64,000 nt of DNA from contig OZ022238.1 of the NCBI GenBank assembly GCA_963978895.1, forward strand, positions 10,949,614 through 11,013,613, written 5' to 3'. The notes under the pieces are model-generated. The model made no database searches, was not told the DNA's origin, and saw only the letters and a program-made list of their open reading frames with translations. The DNA is from Erpobdella octoculata. Lineage: Eukaryota > Annelida > Clitellata > Hirudinida > Erpobdellidae. Within the stretch, counting starts at the first letter, position 1. Each line of letters opens with the position of its first letter. A program made the position numbers and the translations under genes. Positions 63,181 through 64,000 of this stretch are shown one piece after another.

Positions 63181-63492
63181 TTTTATTATTTTATTCGTGT
63201 ACTAAACGCAAAAAAGTCACAATTCTTACAAATAAATCGCGTGACATTAAAAAAATGCAACATCTTTAAAAGCCTGGTATACTCCCATCTCGCTCCATCG
63301 ACTCAGGCAATCCTAGGTTGAACACAAGAACTTCCTTGCCAAACTCCTGATGTTATTGTTCATTAGCTGGTTCTTCCTCGCTAAGCAACAAATAGTGAAA
63401 TACAGGATGTTGAATTTGAACGAAAAACCGCTGAATCCTAAAACATAAGAGATTTGTTTAAAAAACCTCATTTCATGGTTTTTTGTTTCAAG

Positions 63493-63620
63493 TTCTACAA
63501 CAGTTGTGATTGTGGAAATGATAAAGTGAGAAATAACTCCTTGGACGATGAGGACAGCAATAAAGTTCTGGAACCTATTTTTAAACCTTTCATTACAGAA
63601 AACAAAATGGAATTGAAATG
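63493..63620 (+). CDS. Possible exon of unknown gene
   Basis: TTTTTTGTTTCAAG acceptor, open frame FYNSCDCGNDKVRNNSLDDE then DSNKVLEPIFKPFITENKME, and a perfect GTAAGT donor. A second candidate starts after TTTATTTTAG at 63916 with NREKELEIVFNFFSRDFTLS and runs off the window. Joining them directly creates a TGA at the junction, so an exon may be missing or one call may be wrong. Family unknown. Confidence 0.4.
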
Positions 63621-64000
63621 GTAAGTTTTGTCTTGATTACCATTGTGTTTGAATTGTTATGGACCTTCGCCTTTTTTTCTCTTCACATTTTTGTTTTTAT
63701 GCGGCCTCTTTTTTCCAATGTTTAACAATAAAAGAGAAAGGACTTAGTTATTCTTGTTTGGAAACTACATTTAATAAAATTATCACTAGTTATCATTGTG
63801 TTTGTAATGTTTTTGGAACCGCCATCTTTTTTTCTGATCACCATCTTGGTTTATTTTCTTTGTTTAGTAGTAACAGATAAACTAGTCAATCATCCTTGTT
63901 TAAAAATTTATTTTAGAAATCGAGAAAAAGAGCTTGAGATAGTTTTTAATTTTTTTAGCAGAGACTTCACTTTGTCAAATTGTTTTGCTTCGAAAATGAA

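Overview
This is animal (metazoan) nuclear DNA: AT-rich, gene-poor, full of microsatellites and transposons, with multi-exon genes joined at GT-AG introns. The gene content (a THAP/P-element-type transposase, a ten-finger C2H2 protein, a PXYLP1-type histidine acid phosphatase, a Tudor-domain protein, tRNA-Leu) fits an invertebrate. A short patch of degenerate CCCTAA telomere-like units hints at a TTAGGG-type telomere. I cannot name the species. A 200-base run of N at 33099-33298 marks this as a scaffold of joined contigs.

Layout. 1-2084 (minus): nine phase-compatible exons of a THAP-domain P-element-like transposase gene, cut by the left edge. 2635-19613: copy 1 of a ~17 kb segment holding tRNA-Leu(TAA), a C2H2 zinc-finger gene (plus) and a PXYLP1-like phosphatase gene (minus), the two genes convergent. 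19614-42740: an accessory region with a ~177-bp satellite, LINE fragments, a Tudor-domain exon (minus), long (TATG)n, (TA)n and (TATT)n tracts, two families of Helitron-like elements ending in CTAGT, and an N gap. 42741-59549: copy 2 of the ~17 kb segment in the same orientation. 59550-64000: a minisatellite, more Helitron-like ends, a decayed copia pol fragment, a decayed LINE reverse transcriptase, and a possible exon near 63.5 kb.

The main result is the contrast between the two copies. Copy 2 has an intact zinc-finger reading frame (1,072 codons over seven exons) and a phosphatase with both catalytic motifs (RHG and HD). Copy 1 has a CAA-to-TAA stop in zinc-finger exon 1, a weaker splice donor at exon 6, a 12-bp in-frame deletion that removes the catalytic His-Gly-Leu-Arg of the phosphatase, and a 7-bp insertion with in-frame stops in an upstream phosphatase exon. 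Either copy 1 is a decaying segmental duplicate, or the two copies are allelic haplotypes wrongly placed in series; the sequence alone does not decide this.

Several DNA transposons inside the shared segment can be delimited to the base from terminal inverted repeats and target-site duplications: three hAT, one pogo/Tigger-like, one Tc1/mariner-like and one Harbinger-like. They predate the duplication. A 179-bp retroposed insertion in copy 2, an inserted repeat in copy 1 and a copy-2 palindrome arose after it. No prokaryotic-type system, CRISPR array or obvious new enzyme system was seen.
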